From positions 1-33,131 of the forward strand of contig NZ_JANFNY010000059.1 of the NCBI RefSeq assembly GCF_024437745.1: a stretch of 33,131 bases of DNA, in the 5' to 3' direction. Below, in pieces: positions 10,285 through 17,157 of this stretch. The stretch's first letter is position 1; each line of letters opens with the position of its first letter. A program made the position numbers and the translations under genes. The notes under the pieces were generated by a model, which searched no databases, was not told where the DNA came from, and was given only the letters and a program-made list of their open reading frames with translations. Source of the stretch: Roseomonas sp. GC11. Its GTDB lineage: Bacteria; Pseudomonadota; Alphaproteobacteria; Acetobacterales; Acetobacteraceae.

Positions 10285-11724
10285 GTGACTTTCCCCGCTT
10301 ATGTCCCGCTCTACCAATGGATCGACGGCCACAGGCTCTCGGGCGAGGGGCGGCAGACCAGCGATGTGCTGAACCCCTTCGACGGCGCCGTGCTGGGCGC
10401 CATGCCGCACGCCACCGCGGCGGATCTGCAGGCGGCGCTGGAATCCTCCGAACGCGCCTTCAAGGTCTGGCGCAAGGTGCCGGCCTGGGAGCGCTCGGCG
10501 ATCATCATCAGGGCGGCAGGGCTGATCCGCGATCGCATCGAGCAATTCGCCACGATGCTGACGCTCGAAGTCGGCAAGCCGCTGGCCGAAGCGCGCATGG
10601 AGATGAGCCTGACCATCGACTCCATGGTCTGGGCCGGCGAAGAGGCCAAGCGGATCTATGGCCGCACCGTCGAATCCCGGCTGCCGCATGGCCGCGCGAT
10701 CATTTCGCGCGAGCCGATCGGCCCGGTTGCGGCGTTCGCGCCGTGGAACGTGCCGGCGCTGCTGACCGGCCGCAAGATCGCCGCGGCGCTCGCGGCGGGC
10801 TGCTCGATGATCATCAAGCCCTCGGAAGAGACGCCGGCGACCTGCCTGCTCATCGCCGAAGCCTTCGCCGATGCCGGTCTGCCGGCCGGGGTGCTCAACG
10901 TGGTCCTGGGCGACCCGGCGATGATCTCGCACACGCTGATCTCCTCCCCGATCATCCGCAAGGTCTCCTTCACCGGCCCGACCCCGGTCGGCAAGCAGCT
11001 GGCCGCGCTCGCCACGCAGAACGTCACGCCGGTCACCATGGAACTGGGCGGCCACGCGCCGGTGATCGTCTGCGACGATGCCGATATCGATGCGGCCCTG
11101 GCGTTTTCCGTGCCGAACAAGTTCTTCAACGCCGGCGCCAGCTGCATCGCCCCGACGCGCTTCTACGTGCAGGACGCGGTGTATGACGCCTTCGTCGAGA
11201 AGTTCACCGCCGCCGCCCGCGCGATCAAGGTCGGCAACGGCCTCGAATCTCAGACCAATATGGGTCCGCTCGCCAACCCCCGGCGGCTGGCGGCGATGGA
11301 GAGCCTGATCGCCGATGCGGTCGCCCAGGGCGGGAAGATCACCACGGGCGGCCAGCGGATCGGCGGCGAGGGCTTCCTCTACGAGCCCACGGTGCTGGTG
11401 GACGTGCCCGAAAGCGCCCGGATCATGAACGACGAGCCCTTCGGCCCCGTCGCCATCATCTCGCGCTTCACCGAGGTGGAGGAGGCGATCGAGAAGGCCA
11501 ATCGTCTGCCCTTCGGTCTCGCCGCCTATGCCTTCACCGCCACGACGGCCCGCGCCAACCTGCTGGCCGACAGCCTGGAGAGCGGGATGGTGGGCATCAA
11601 CACCTACTATTTCGGCATGCCGGAAGCGCCCTTCGGCGGCGTCAAGCAGAGCGGCTATGGCAGCGAGAACGGCACCGAGGGCATCGACGCCTATCTGGTG
11701 ACCAAGTTCGCCAATTACGGCTGA
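10285..11724 (+). CDS. NAD(P)-dependent aldehyde dehydrogenase (semialdehyde dehydrogenase-like)
   Basis: A 479-residue aldehyde dehydrogenase that oxidises an aldehyde to its acid in the cytosol. Visible residues are N155 in FAPWN, K178 in IKPSEE, the G-rich FTGPTPVGK loop, the general base E253 in MELGG, and the catalytic cysteine C287 in NAGASC. The last is followed by IAPTRFYV, as in the succinate-semialdehyde and benzaldehyde dehydrogenase branch. The GTG start at 10285 follows AAAGGAGA; upstream in-frame codons lack a ribosome site. It is controlled from the promoter at 10135-10171 and probably by the TetR at 9536. The substrate is not clear: a small semialdehyde or an aromatic aldehyde is possible. 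It could also remove acetaldehyde produced by the nearby phosphonatase, which is inference only. Confidence 0.92.
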   Translation: MTFPAYVPLYQWIDGHRLSGEGRQTSDVLNPFDGAVLGAMPHATAADLQAALESSERAFKVWRKVPAWERSAIIIRAAGLIRDRIEQFATMLTLEVGKPLAEARMEMSLTIDSMVWAGEEAKRIYGRTVESRLPHGRAIISREPIGPVAAFAPWNVPALLTGRKIAAALAAGCSMIIKPSEETPATCLLIAEAFADAGLPAGVLNVVLGDPAMISHTLISSPIIRKVSFTGPTPVGKQLAALATQNVTPVTMELGGHAPVIVCDDADIDAALAFSVPNKFFNAGASCIAPTRFYVQDAVYDAFVEKFTAAARAIKVGNGLESQTNMGPLANPRRLAAMESLIADAVAQGGKITTGGQRIGGEGFLYEPTVLVDVPESARIMNDEPFGPVAIISRFTEVEEAIEKANRLPFGLAAYAFTATTARANLLADSLESGMVGINTYYFGMPEAPFGGVKQSGYGSENGTEGIDAYLVTKFANYG

Positions 11725-11752
11725 GGTCCGCCTGTCGGCCCCGATATCCTGA

Positions 11753-11787
11753 TCCTGCGCGCCCTCGCCAAGGTGCGGCGCGCAGGA
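11753..11787. terminator. Long hairpin after the aldehyde dehydrogenase gene
   Basis: TCCTGCGCGCC and GGCGCGCAGGA form a perfect 11-bp stem with a 13-base loop, 28 bp after the dehydrogenase stop. There is no clear T-run. It lies between that gene and a convergent thiolase scar and may terminate in both directions. Confidence 0.55.
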
Positions 11788-11798
11788 CGCGGCGTCCC

Positions 11799-11924
11799 TC
11801 ACAGAGCTTCGAGGGCCAGCGTGATGCCCTGGCTACCGCAAAGGCCCAGGGTGACGATGCCACGCCGCAGGCCGTCCCTCGGCATGGCGTGCAGGGGCCG
11901 GGTGCCGAGGATGGCACCGATAGG
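11799..11924 (-). pseudogene. Thiolase (acetyl-CoA acetyltransferase) C-terminal remnant
   Basis: About 41 codons on the minus strand read PIGAILGTRPLH, then GLRRGIVTLGLCGSQGITLA and LEAL before the stop. This matches the C-terminal block of thiolases (GHPIGASG..., RGIVTLCIGGGQG.ALALE), with key residues altered: the histidine before PIG is a tyrosine, and the catalytic cysteine of CIGGG is displaced. No upstream thiolase sequence remains; the MFS gene end lies about 54 bp away. It is a deletion scar of a former beta-oxidation or acetoacetyl-CoA gene. Confidence 0.68.
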
Positions 11925-11977
11925 GTAGCGGAATGCGCCGCGGTGGCAGGGTGGGGCGGCCACCCGGCGTGAGGCGG

Positions 11978-13285
11978 TCAGGGCCGCGCGGGCGCGGCCC
12001 GGCTTTCGCGCACGGCCACGATGGCCAGCGCGGCCATCAGGCAGAGGATGCCGGCCGTGAAGAAGGCGGGCAGGTAGGTTTGATAGACGGTCCGGCTGAA
12101 GCCGGCACCATAGGCGGCGCAGGCGGCGCCGAGCTGATGGCCGGCGAAGATCCAGCCGAAGACGAGGTTTGTGCGCTCGCCAAAGCGGTCCGCCGCCAGC
12201 TTCACCGTCGGCGGCACGGTGGCCACCCAGTCGAGACCATAGAAGACGGAGAAGATCGATAAGCCGTAGAGGCTGAAATCGCTGTAGGTCAGATAGATCA
12301 GCGACAAGCCGCGCAGGCCGTAATACCAGAACAGCAGCCAGCGGCTGTCGAAGCGGTCCGACAGCCAGCCGGAGCCGACCGTGCCGACGAAATCGAAGGC
12401 GCCGATCATCGCCAGCATCCCCGCCGCCGTGACCGCGGCCAGGCCGTAATCGCCGCAGAGCGAGACGAAATGGGTCTGCACCAGCCCATTGGTGGAAGCG
12501 CCGCAGATGAAGAAGGTGCCGAACAGCACCCAGAACGTGGCCGATCGCGAGGCATCGCGCAGCGCGAGCAGCGGCGAGGCCAGCATGGCGCTCAGCGTGC
12601 CCGGCGGCGGCGGCGCGCCCGGCTGGCCCGTGGCGCCATAGGGCAGCAGCCCGATATCGGAGGGCCGGTCGCGCATCAGCGCCAGCACCGTCACTGCCGC
12701 CAGCAGGATCATGCCCAGCACCAGGCCGAGGGCGCTGCGCCAGCCGAAGGACGCGGTGAGCTGGGCCAGCAGCGGAAGGAAGACGAGCTGGCCCGTGGCG
12801 GTGCTGGCGGTCAGCAGCCCCATCACCAGGCCACGACGCTGCGCGAACCATCGCGTCGCCACCGTCGCGCCCAGGACCATGGCCGTCAGGCCGGTGCCAA
12901 AGCCAACCACCAGCCCCCAGAGCAGGAACAGGTGCCAGAGCTGGGTCATGTAGAAGGAGCCGAGGATGCCGGTGGCGAGCAGGCTCAGGGCGATGCCGGC
13001 CATGCGGCGAACGCCGAAGTGGTTCATGAAGGCGGCCGCAAACGGCCCTATCAGCCCGAACAGCACCAGGCGGATGGCGAAACCGGAGGAAATGTCGGCG
13101 GTATCCCAGCCATATTCTGCCTCGAGAGGCGCCATCAGCACGCCCGGTGCGCCAACCGCTCCGGCGGTCACCAGCATGGTGAGGAAGGTGCTGCCCGCCA
13201 CGACCCAGCCATAGTGGATCCCCCGCCGGGCCAGACGGGCGGCGAGGCGGGAGCTGATGGTGAAGGCGGCATCGCGTGCGGTCAT
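11978..13285 (-). CDS. Major facilitator superfamily transporter
   Basis: A 435-residue inner-membrane transporter with about 12 hydrophobic segments and a long polar loop rich in proline (PGAPPPPGT) between the two six-helix halves. The first helix region, HYGWVVAGSTFLTML, and the halves' GVRRMAG and WLSDRFDSR loops fit the MFS motif-A positions. It resembles the monocarboxylate/oxalate-formate antiporter-like group. The start at 13285 follows AAAGGCAG, and 60 further upstream codons are not family-like. It lies 67 bp downstream of a marR gene on the same strand. A 13-bp operator-like site lies directly before it, so it is probably repressed by that MarR. Cargo unknown: an organic acid or an efflux drug. 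Confidence 0.88.
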   Translation of the reverse strand: MTARDAAFTISSRLAARLARRGIHYGWVVAGSTFLTMLVTAGAVGAPGVLMAPLEAEYGWDTADISSGFAIRLVLFGLIGPFAAAFMNHFGVRRMAGIALSLLATGILGSFYMTQLWHLFLLWGLVVGFGTGLTAMVLGATVATRWFAQRRGLVMGLLTASTATGQLVFLPLLAQLTASFGWRSALGLVLGMILLAAVTVLALMRDRPSDIGLLPYGATGQPGAPPPPGTLSAMLASPLLALRDASRSATFWVLFGTFFICGASTNGLVQTHFVSLCGDYGLAAVTAAGMLAMIGAFDFVGTVGSGWLSDRFDSRWLLFWYYGLRGLSLIYLTYSDFSLYGLSIFSVFYGLDWVATVPPTVKLAADRFGERTNLVFGWIFAGHQLGAACAAYGAGFSRTVYQTYLPAFFTAGILCLMAALAIVAVRESRAAPARP

Positions 13286-13300
13286 GGGGTCTGCCTTTAA

Positions 13301-13313
13301 GGGTATATGCCCG
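13301..13313. promoter_or_regulatory. Probable MarR operator before the MFS gene
   Basis: GGGTATATGCCCG contains the near-palindrome GGG-ATAT-CCC. It recurs, inverted, at 13759-13771 upstream of marR with 12 of 13 bases identical. It ends 15 bp before the MFS start codon, overlapping the expected ribosome or promoter region. Confidence 0.6.
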
Positions 13314-13352
13314 TTTCTGTCCACAAAAGAGAAATGGCGTCCGTCTCGCCCT

Positions 13353-13754
13353 TCAAACGGCGCCGAGCATTTGTCGCATGCGCGCGATGCCATCGTCGCC
13401 GAAGCGGGTTTCGACGGTATGCTGGCACTCTTCCCAGACAGGCATGGCGGCCGCGAGCAGCGCATGGCCCTGATCCGTCAGGGCAACGACAGCCTCGCGC
13501 CTGTCATCGTCGCCCCGCATGGTGCGCATCAATTCCATCCGTTCGAGGACCCGCACATTGCGGCCAATGGTCGAACGGTCCAGCTCGGCAGCCCGCCCGA
13601 GGTCGCTAAGGCTGGCGCGCTCCCTGCGGGCCACGATGCGCAGGAGGGCGAACTGGGCGATGTTGATGCCAAGCGGCGCCAGCGCCTCGTCATAGGCGGC
13701 GCTCATGCGGCGCGCCGCCTGGCGGAGCATGACGCAATAGCAGGGTGATATCAT
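13353..13754 (-). CDS. MarR-family transcriptional regulator
   Basis: A 133-residue winged-helix regulator starting at ATG 13754 (MISPCYCVMLRQAARRM). It has SLSDLGRAAELDRSTIGRNV as the DNA-recognition helices at about residues 59-78, then the wing with MRGDDDRREAVVALTDQG, the hallmark DxRxxxxxLT motif. A further in-frame ATG at 13775 would cross the operator-like site and is less likely. No strong ribosome site is seen, so expression may be low. Cysteine 5 near the N-terminus could allow redox sensing, as in some MarR proteins; this is speculative. The shared operator suggests control of itself and the MFS transporter. Confidence 0.88.
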   Translation of the reverse strand: MISPCYCVMLRQAARRMSAAYDEALAPLGINIAQFALLRIVARRERASLSDLGRAAELDRSTIGRNVRVLERMELMRTMRGDDDRREAVVALTDQGHALLAAAMPVWEECQHTVETRFGDDGIARMRQMLGAV

Positions 13755-13758
13755 ATTG

Positions 13759-13771
13759 CGAGCATATACCC
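13759..13771. promoter_or_regulatory. Probable MarR operator before marR
   Basis: CGAGCATATACCC is the reverse complement of GGGTATATGCTCG, differing at one base from the site before the MFS gene. It lies five bases upstream of the marR start codon, consistent with autorepression. Confidence 0.6.
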
Positions 13772-13891
13772 GCATACCCTGGGTTGTCCAATGCCGTGCC
13801 ACGCCTCGCCGGCGGGCCGTGGGCAGAAACGGCGGCATGATCGACCGCGGCCGCCGATAGGGCAGGGCGCGTTCGCCAGCCTTGCGCTGGT

Positions 13892-14041
13892 TCAGCTCTG
13901 GGCCTCGTCCATCACGCTCCGCGCGGCAGCCCGCAGGAAGCGCCGCGACATCTTCTCGTCTTTCACGGCGCGCGCGAGGAGTACGGGCGCCAACCATCGG
14001 GGCAAGCCCACTCCGGCCGCGCATGGCCACGCGGCCCGCAT
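13892..14041 (-). CDS. Small ORF or gene remnant downstream of phnX, unrecognised
   Basis: An open frame of 49 codons follows the phnX stop in the same frame, separated by TAG and three codons. It reads from ATG 14041 and includes LPRWLAPVLLARAVKDEKM and SRRFLRAAARSVMDEAQS before TGA. Codon use is like that of real genes here and the C-terminal half looks amphipathic helical. No ribosome site precedes it. It may be a small coupled protein, the 3' end of a lost gene, or a former C-terminal part of phnX. The rest of the gap 13772-14050 shows nothing else. Confidence 0.3.
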   Translation of the reverse strand: MRAAWPCAAGVGLPRWLAPVLLARAVKDEKMSRRFLRAAARSVMDEAQS

Positions 14042-14050
14042 CGCCGTGGG

Positions 14051-14863
14051 CTACTCGCCCGGTCGTTGGCCCCGTGCCAGACGGAGCTCGATCTCCTCCA
14101 GCACCGGCAGCAGATCAGCCACCGTGTCGATCAGGAAATCCGGCCGGTGCGGACGCAGCGCTGCGGAGGCGCGCTCGCGCAAGGCATCGCGCTGGGCGAC
14201 ATCCAGGGCCGCCAGTTCGGCCACCGTGACCCCCGCTTCGTTGCCGCTGAGCGTTACGCCGACCGTCCAGCAGCCCGCCTCGCGCCCCTCGTCGATGCCG
14301 ACGCCGGTATCGTCCACCTTCACCACCGCCTGACCCGGCCAGACGCCGAGATCGAGGAAGCAGCGATACATGTTCATCGGCGTCGGCCGCCCCTGCGGCA
14401 GGTCGCCGGCGCAGACCAGATTGTCAGCCACATAGCCCTGCGCCGCCGCCAGCGGCAGAACCCGGTCCATGATCGAGCGCGTGTAGCCGGTCGTCGAGCC
14501 GATCTTCAGCCCGCGCTGGCGGAGTGCCACGGCCAGTTCCGCGACGCCGGGGACCAGAGCGGCGAAATCGCTGACCACCTCTTCGTTCAGCGGCACGAAG
14601 ACCTCGTAGACCGCCTGAATATCCTCCGGGCCCGGGGCGCGCCCGTGCCGCGCCGCCCAGGCGGCCGCCAGGCGGGGCTGTGCCAGCATGGCCGCGATAT
14701 GATCCCATTTCGGCCGCCCCATCGGCGCCCGTGCCTCGGCGATCGAGACCTCGATACCGAAACGGCGAAAAGCCTCGACGAAGACTCCCATCGGCGCGAA
14801 GGAGCCGAAGTCGATCACCGTGCCGGCCCAGTCGAAGACGACGGCCTTGAGCTGCCCTGCCAT
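14051..14863 (-). CDS. phnX: Phosphonoacetaldehyde hydrolase (phosphonatase)
   Basis: This HAD-superfamily enzyme cleaves the C-P bond of phosphonoacetaldehyde to give acetaldehyde and phosphate. The 270 residues match the family's length. The nucleophile is D11 in FDWAGT. The cap domain carries APMGRPKWDHI with K52, the position of the lysine that forms the Schiff base in Bacillus PhnX. GSTTGYTR supplies motif 2, and KVDDTGVGIDEGREAG supplies the Mg-binding acidic motif. These features set it apart from phosphonatase-like proteins that lack the lysine. AAGGAA precedes the start. It lies 13 bp downstream of the FAD oxidoreductase in one operon. No 2-aminoethylphosphonate transaminase (phnW) lies nearby, so the flavoenzyme is the likely source of its substrate. 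Confidence 0.95.
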   Translation of the reverse strand: MAGQLKAVVFDWAGTVIDFGSFAPMGVFVEAFRRFGIEVSIAEARAPMGRPKWDHIAAMLAQPRLAAAWAARHGRAPGPEDIQAVYEVFVPLNEEVVSDFAALVPGVAELAVALRQRGLKIGSTTGYTRSIMDRVLPLAAAQGYVADNLVCAGDLPQGRPTPMNMYRCFLDLGVWPGQAVVKVDDTGVGIDEGREAGCWTVGVTLSGNEAGVTVAELAALDVAQRDALRERASAALRPHRPDFLIDTVADLLPVLEEIELRLARGQRPGE

Positions 14864-14876
14864 GCTGCGAATTCCT

Positions 14877-16001
14877 TCAGCCGTAGAGATCGGCGACGAC
14901 CTGCTCGCCCAGCGCGAAGCCGGTGGAGGCGCCAGTGCCGCCGGTGACGATGGCGATGCGGATATTCTCGGCCGGCTTGTCCACCAGCACCACGCGGTCG
15001 CTGGCCGAGGCGTAGCTGCCGCACCAGCGCCGCACCACCTGCCGCCCCGGCAGGTCGAAGACCCGGTCGAATTCGGCCAGGATCATCGCGTCCAGCCGGT
15101 CCTGCGCGAAAGGCTCCGGCGCATCGCCATAGACATGGCTGTCGCCCACCACCAGCGAGCCATCGGCTGACTGCACCACGATCAGATGGATGCCCATCCG
15201 GCGTTCCTCCGCCTGTTCCGCGTCGAGCCGGGCGCAGAGCGCGGCGGCTTCGGGCAGTTCCGCGAAGCCCTCGTAGCGGGCGAAGCTCATATCCGACATC
15301 ACCGCCGCGCCGAAGCGGGCCGCCGCCGCCGGCATGACCCGCAGCATCTGCAGCGTGCAGACCCGCAGCCCGTGCGCCGCGATCCGCTCGGGGAAGACGG
15401 AGGCGAAGTCATCGCCGGGGCAGACGACGCAAGCCTCTGCCTCGATCACCCCGCGGCTGGTGGTGATCCGCGTGCCGCTGATCGCCGTCACCGCCGTGCT
15501 CCACCGGAACGACACGCCGTGCCGCGCCTCCAGCCAGGCGGCGATTCTCGGGATGGCGTCACGCGATTCAACGCGCAGCTCATGCGGACTCCACAGCGCG
15601 CCGCGCATCCCCGTGGCGCGGATCGCGGGGACATGCGCCCGCGCCTCGCTGGCGGAGAGCCGGCGGCATTCGGCGCCCATCTCGGTGGCCAGGAAGGCGT
15701 CGAGCACCGCCTCGGCCTCAGGGCGATAGGCCGGCATGACCAGGCCGCGATGGAGGATCGGGATGCCGGCGGCCTCGGCGACCTCCTGCCAGACCGCGCG
15801 GGCACGGCAGGCACGGGCCCAATGCTCCCCGGCCTTCTGGCCGGAGATGGTGACGAAGCCGAAATTGCGGATCGAGGCGCCGATCGCGCGTGCGTTGCGC
15901 TCCACCACCGTCACCCGCTTGCCACGGCGCGCGGCGGCGAGTGCCACGGACAGGCCGACGATGCCGGCGCCGACGACGACCAGATCGGCAGGCTGCTGCA
16001 T
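14877..16001 (-). CDS. FAD-dependent amine oxidoreductase of phosphonate operons (TIGR03364-like)
   Basis: A 374-residue DAO-fold flavoprotein. The N-terminal FAD-binding GAGIVG is at residues 11-16, with E34 at the end of strand 2 (VVERN) to bind the ribose. SIRNFGFVTISGQ follows at 43-55, a stretch I recall as typical of the family that co-occurs with phosphonatases. The C-terminus has the FAD-closing GGTGASTGFALG. DAO-type enzymes oxidise amines or amino acids to imines, releasing ammonia or methylamine. Next to phnX the best guess is oxidation of 2-aminoethylphosphonate or an N-methyl or hydroxy derivative to phosphonoacetaldehyde; the exact substrate is inference. It is the first gene of the operon, 98 bp downstream of a lysR gene on the same strand. 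Its ribosome site is weak. Confidence 0.85.
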   Translation of the reverse strand: MQQPADLVVVGAGIVGLSVALAAARRGKRVTVVERNARAIGASIRNFGFVTISGQKAGEHWARACRARAVWQEVAEAAGIPILHRGLVMPAYRPEAEAVLDAFLATEMGAECRRLSASEARAHVPAIRATGMRGALWSPHELRVESRDAIPRIAAWLEARHGVSFRWSTAVTAISGTRITTSRGVIEAEACVVCPGDDFASVFPERIAAHGLRVCTLQMLRVMPAAAARFGAAVMSDMSFARYEGFAELPEAAALCARLDAEQAEERRMGIHLIVVQSADGSLVVGDSHVYGDAPEPFAQDRLDAMILAEFDRVFDLPGRQVVRRWCGSYASASDRVVLVDKPAENIRIAIVTGGTGASTGFALGEQVVADLYG

Positions 16002-16066
16002 GGACGGGGAGGCCTTCGCGCTGTGACAGGGCCTCTATAGGCCGATGCCGCCCGCGCGACATGATG

Positions 16067-16104
16067 AATCTATGGATAAGTCAAAGATATAGAAAAAATC
16101 TATG
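16067..16104. promoter_or_regulatory. LysR-type operator region before the FAD oxidase-phnX operon
   Basis: ATAGA-AAAAA-TCTAT at 16089-16103 is a perfect inverted repeat of LysR-box form. AATCTATG occurs at 16067-16074 and again at 16097-16104, thirty bases apart. The stop codon of the upstream lysR (16100-16102) lies inside the palindrome. The stretch is AT-rich against the surrounding GC-rich DNA. It fits a recognition site plus a weaker activation site for the neighbouring LysR. Confidence 0.6.
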
Positions 16105-17005
16105 AATCCTCGACGCCCGGCATGCCACCGCTGGCAATGCCCCGCAACGCCCGGGCCACGTCCAGGAAAGCCGTAATGGCGGCGTGGTCGCGGCATTCCG
16201 GCAGGCAGACAAGTTGGTGATCGATGGCCAGCCGCGGCGTCAGCGCCGCGACGTCGACAAAGGTGTCTGGCGTCACCTCGCCCTCAAGGGCGCAGCACAG
16301 CCCCAGCCCCGCAGCCACCGAGGCATAGGCGACATCCAGCGTCGCCACCTCCAGCGCGATATCGAGGGACAGGCCCGCCCTCTGCGCCGCCTGGTCGATG
16401 GCCCCTCGTGTGGCCGAGTCCTGGTTCCACAGCACCAGCCGCTCCCGGGCCAGGGCGTCGAGGGTGATCTGCCCGTCCCGCAGCGCCGGATGATGCTTCG
16501 GCCCATAGATGACGAGGCCGCACGAGGCGATCGGCTGGCAGGCCAGGCGGGGGTCTGGCTCGGCCATGGAGATGGCGGCCAGATCCAGCTCGCCGCTCAG
16601 CACCTGCGCCGCCAGCGCCCGCGATGGCCCGCCCTGGGTGCGGACCCGCATCCCCGGATAGCGGCGGACGAATTCCGTGAGCGGCGCCATGATCAGCCGG
16701 TGCGCGCTGAAACCGAGATGGAGCGAGCCATGCTCCAGCCGCGCCCCGGCCTCCAGCGCCGCATCCACCTCGGCCAGGCATTTCAGGGTGACGCGGATCT
16801 TGGCGATCAGCGCCCCGGCCTCCGGCGCCAGGCGCACGGCATGGCCCTGGCGCAGAAAGATGCGGCGCCGGCTGGCCTGCTCGAAGGCCTGCACCTGGGC
16901 CGAGATGGTGGGCTGGCTGACGCCCAGTTCCTCGGCCGCGAGCGAGAAGCGGCCGGTCCGCGACAGCGCCTCGACCGCCCGCATCTGCGCAATGGTGGCG
17001 CCCAT
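16100..17005 (-). CDS. LysR-family transcriptional regulator
   Basis: A 301-residue LysR protein. The helix-turn-helix spans about residues 20-60 (FSLAAEELGVSQPTISAQVQ, then a basic RRRIF wing and the PEAG turn). The effector domain starts near GSLHLGF, and GLVIYGPKHHPA follows in its ligand-binding fold. It is on the same strand as, and upstream of, the FAD oxidase-phnX pair. It is divergent from the GMC oxidoreductase at 17158. It resembles LysR regulators that neighbour aminoethylphosphonate genes. Likely inducers are an aminophosphonate or phosphonoacetaldehyde, by context only. It could control both the phosphonate operon and the GMC gene. Confidence 0.9.
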   Translation of the reverse strand: MGATIAQMRAVEALSRTGRFSLAAEELGVSQPTISAQVQAFEQASRRRIFLRQGHAVRLAPEAGALIAKIRVTLKCLAEVDAALEAGARLEHGSLHLGFSAHRLIMAPLTEFVRRYPGMRVRTQGGPSRALAAQVLSGELDLAAISMAEPDPRLACQPIASCGLVIYGPKHHPALRDGQITLDALARERLVLWNQDSATRGAIDQAAQRAGLSLDIALEVATLDVAYASVAAGLGLCCALEGEVTPDTFVDVAALTPRLAIDHQLVCLPECRDHAAITAFLDVARALRGIASGGMPGVEDS

Positions 17006-17157
17006 CCTGGCACTCCTGACCTGATCCGCTTTCTTCTAGGCGGCGCTCTGAACACGGTCGACCCCCTCCGGCCCGGTGACCATTCGGCCAAACTGGCGGC
17101 CTGCCGCGCTTATCAATCCCGCTGTTCTGAAACGCGGCGGAGAAATAGGCTGGAGCG
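17006..17157. promoter_or_regulatory. Divergent promoter region, lysR and GMC oxidoreductase
   Basis: The 152-bp gap between divergent starts must hold both promoters. I see a dyad around CGGCCAAACTGGCGGCC (about 17087-17103) but no palindrome matching the AT-rich box at 16089. TGGAG just before the GMC ATG is its ribosome site. No clear -10 or -35 pair was found by eye. Confidence 0.4.

Noticed and set aside
9991-11802. 603-codon open frame on the minus strand opposite the aldehyde dehydrogenase
   Set aside because: It lies antisense to a well-supported enzyme, has no recognisable domain and shows the arginine/aspartate-rich look of a mirror frame in GC-rich DNA.
12470-13300. 276-codon open frame opposite the MFS gene
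   Set aside because: It is an antisense shadow rich in Arg, Gln and His with no family likeness.
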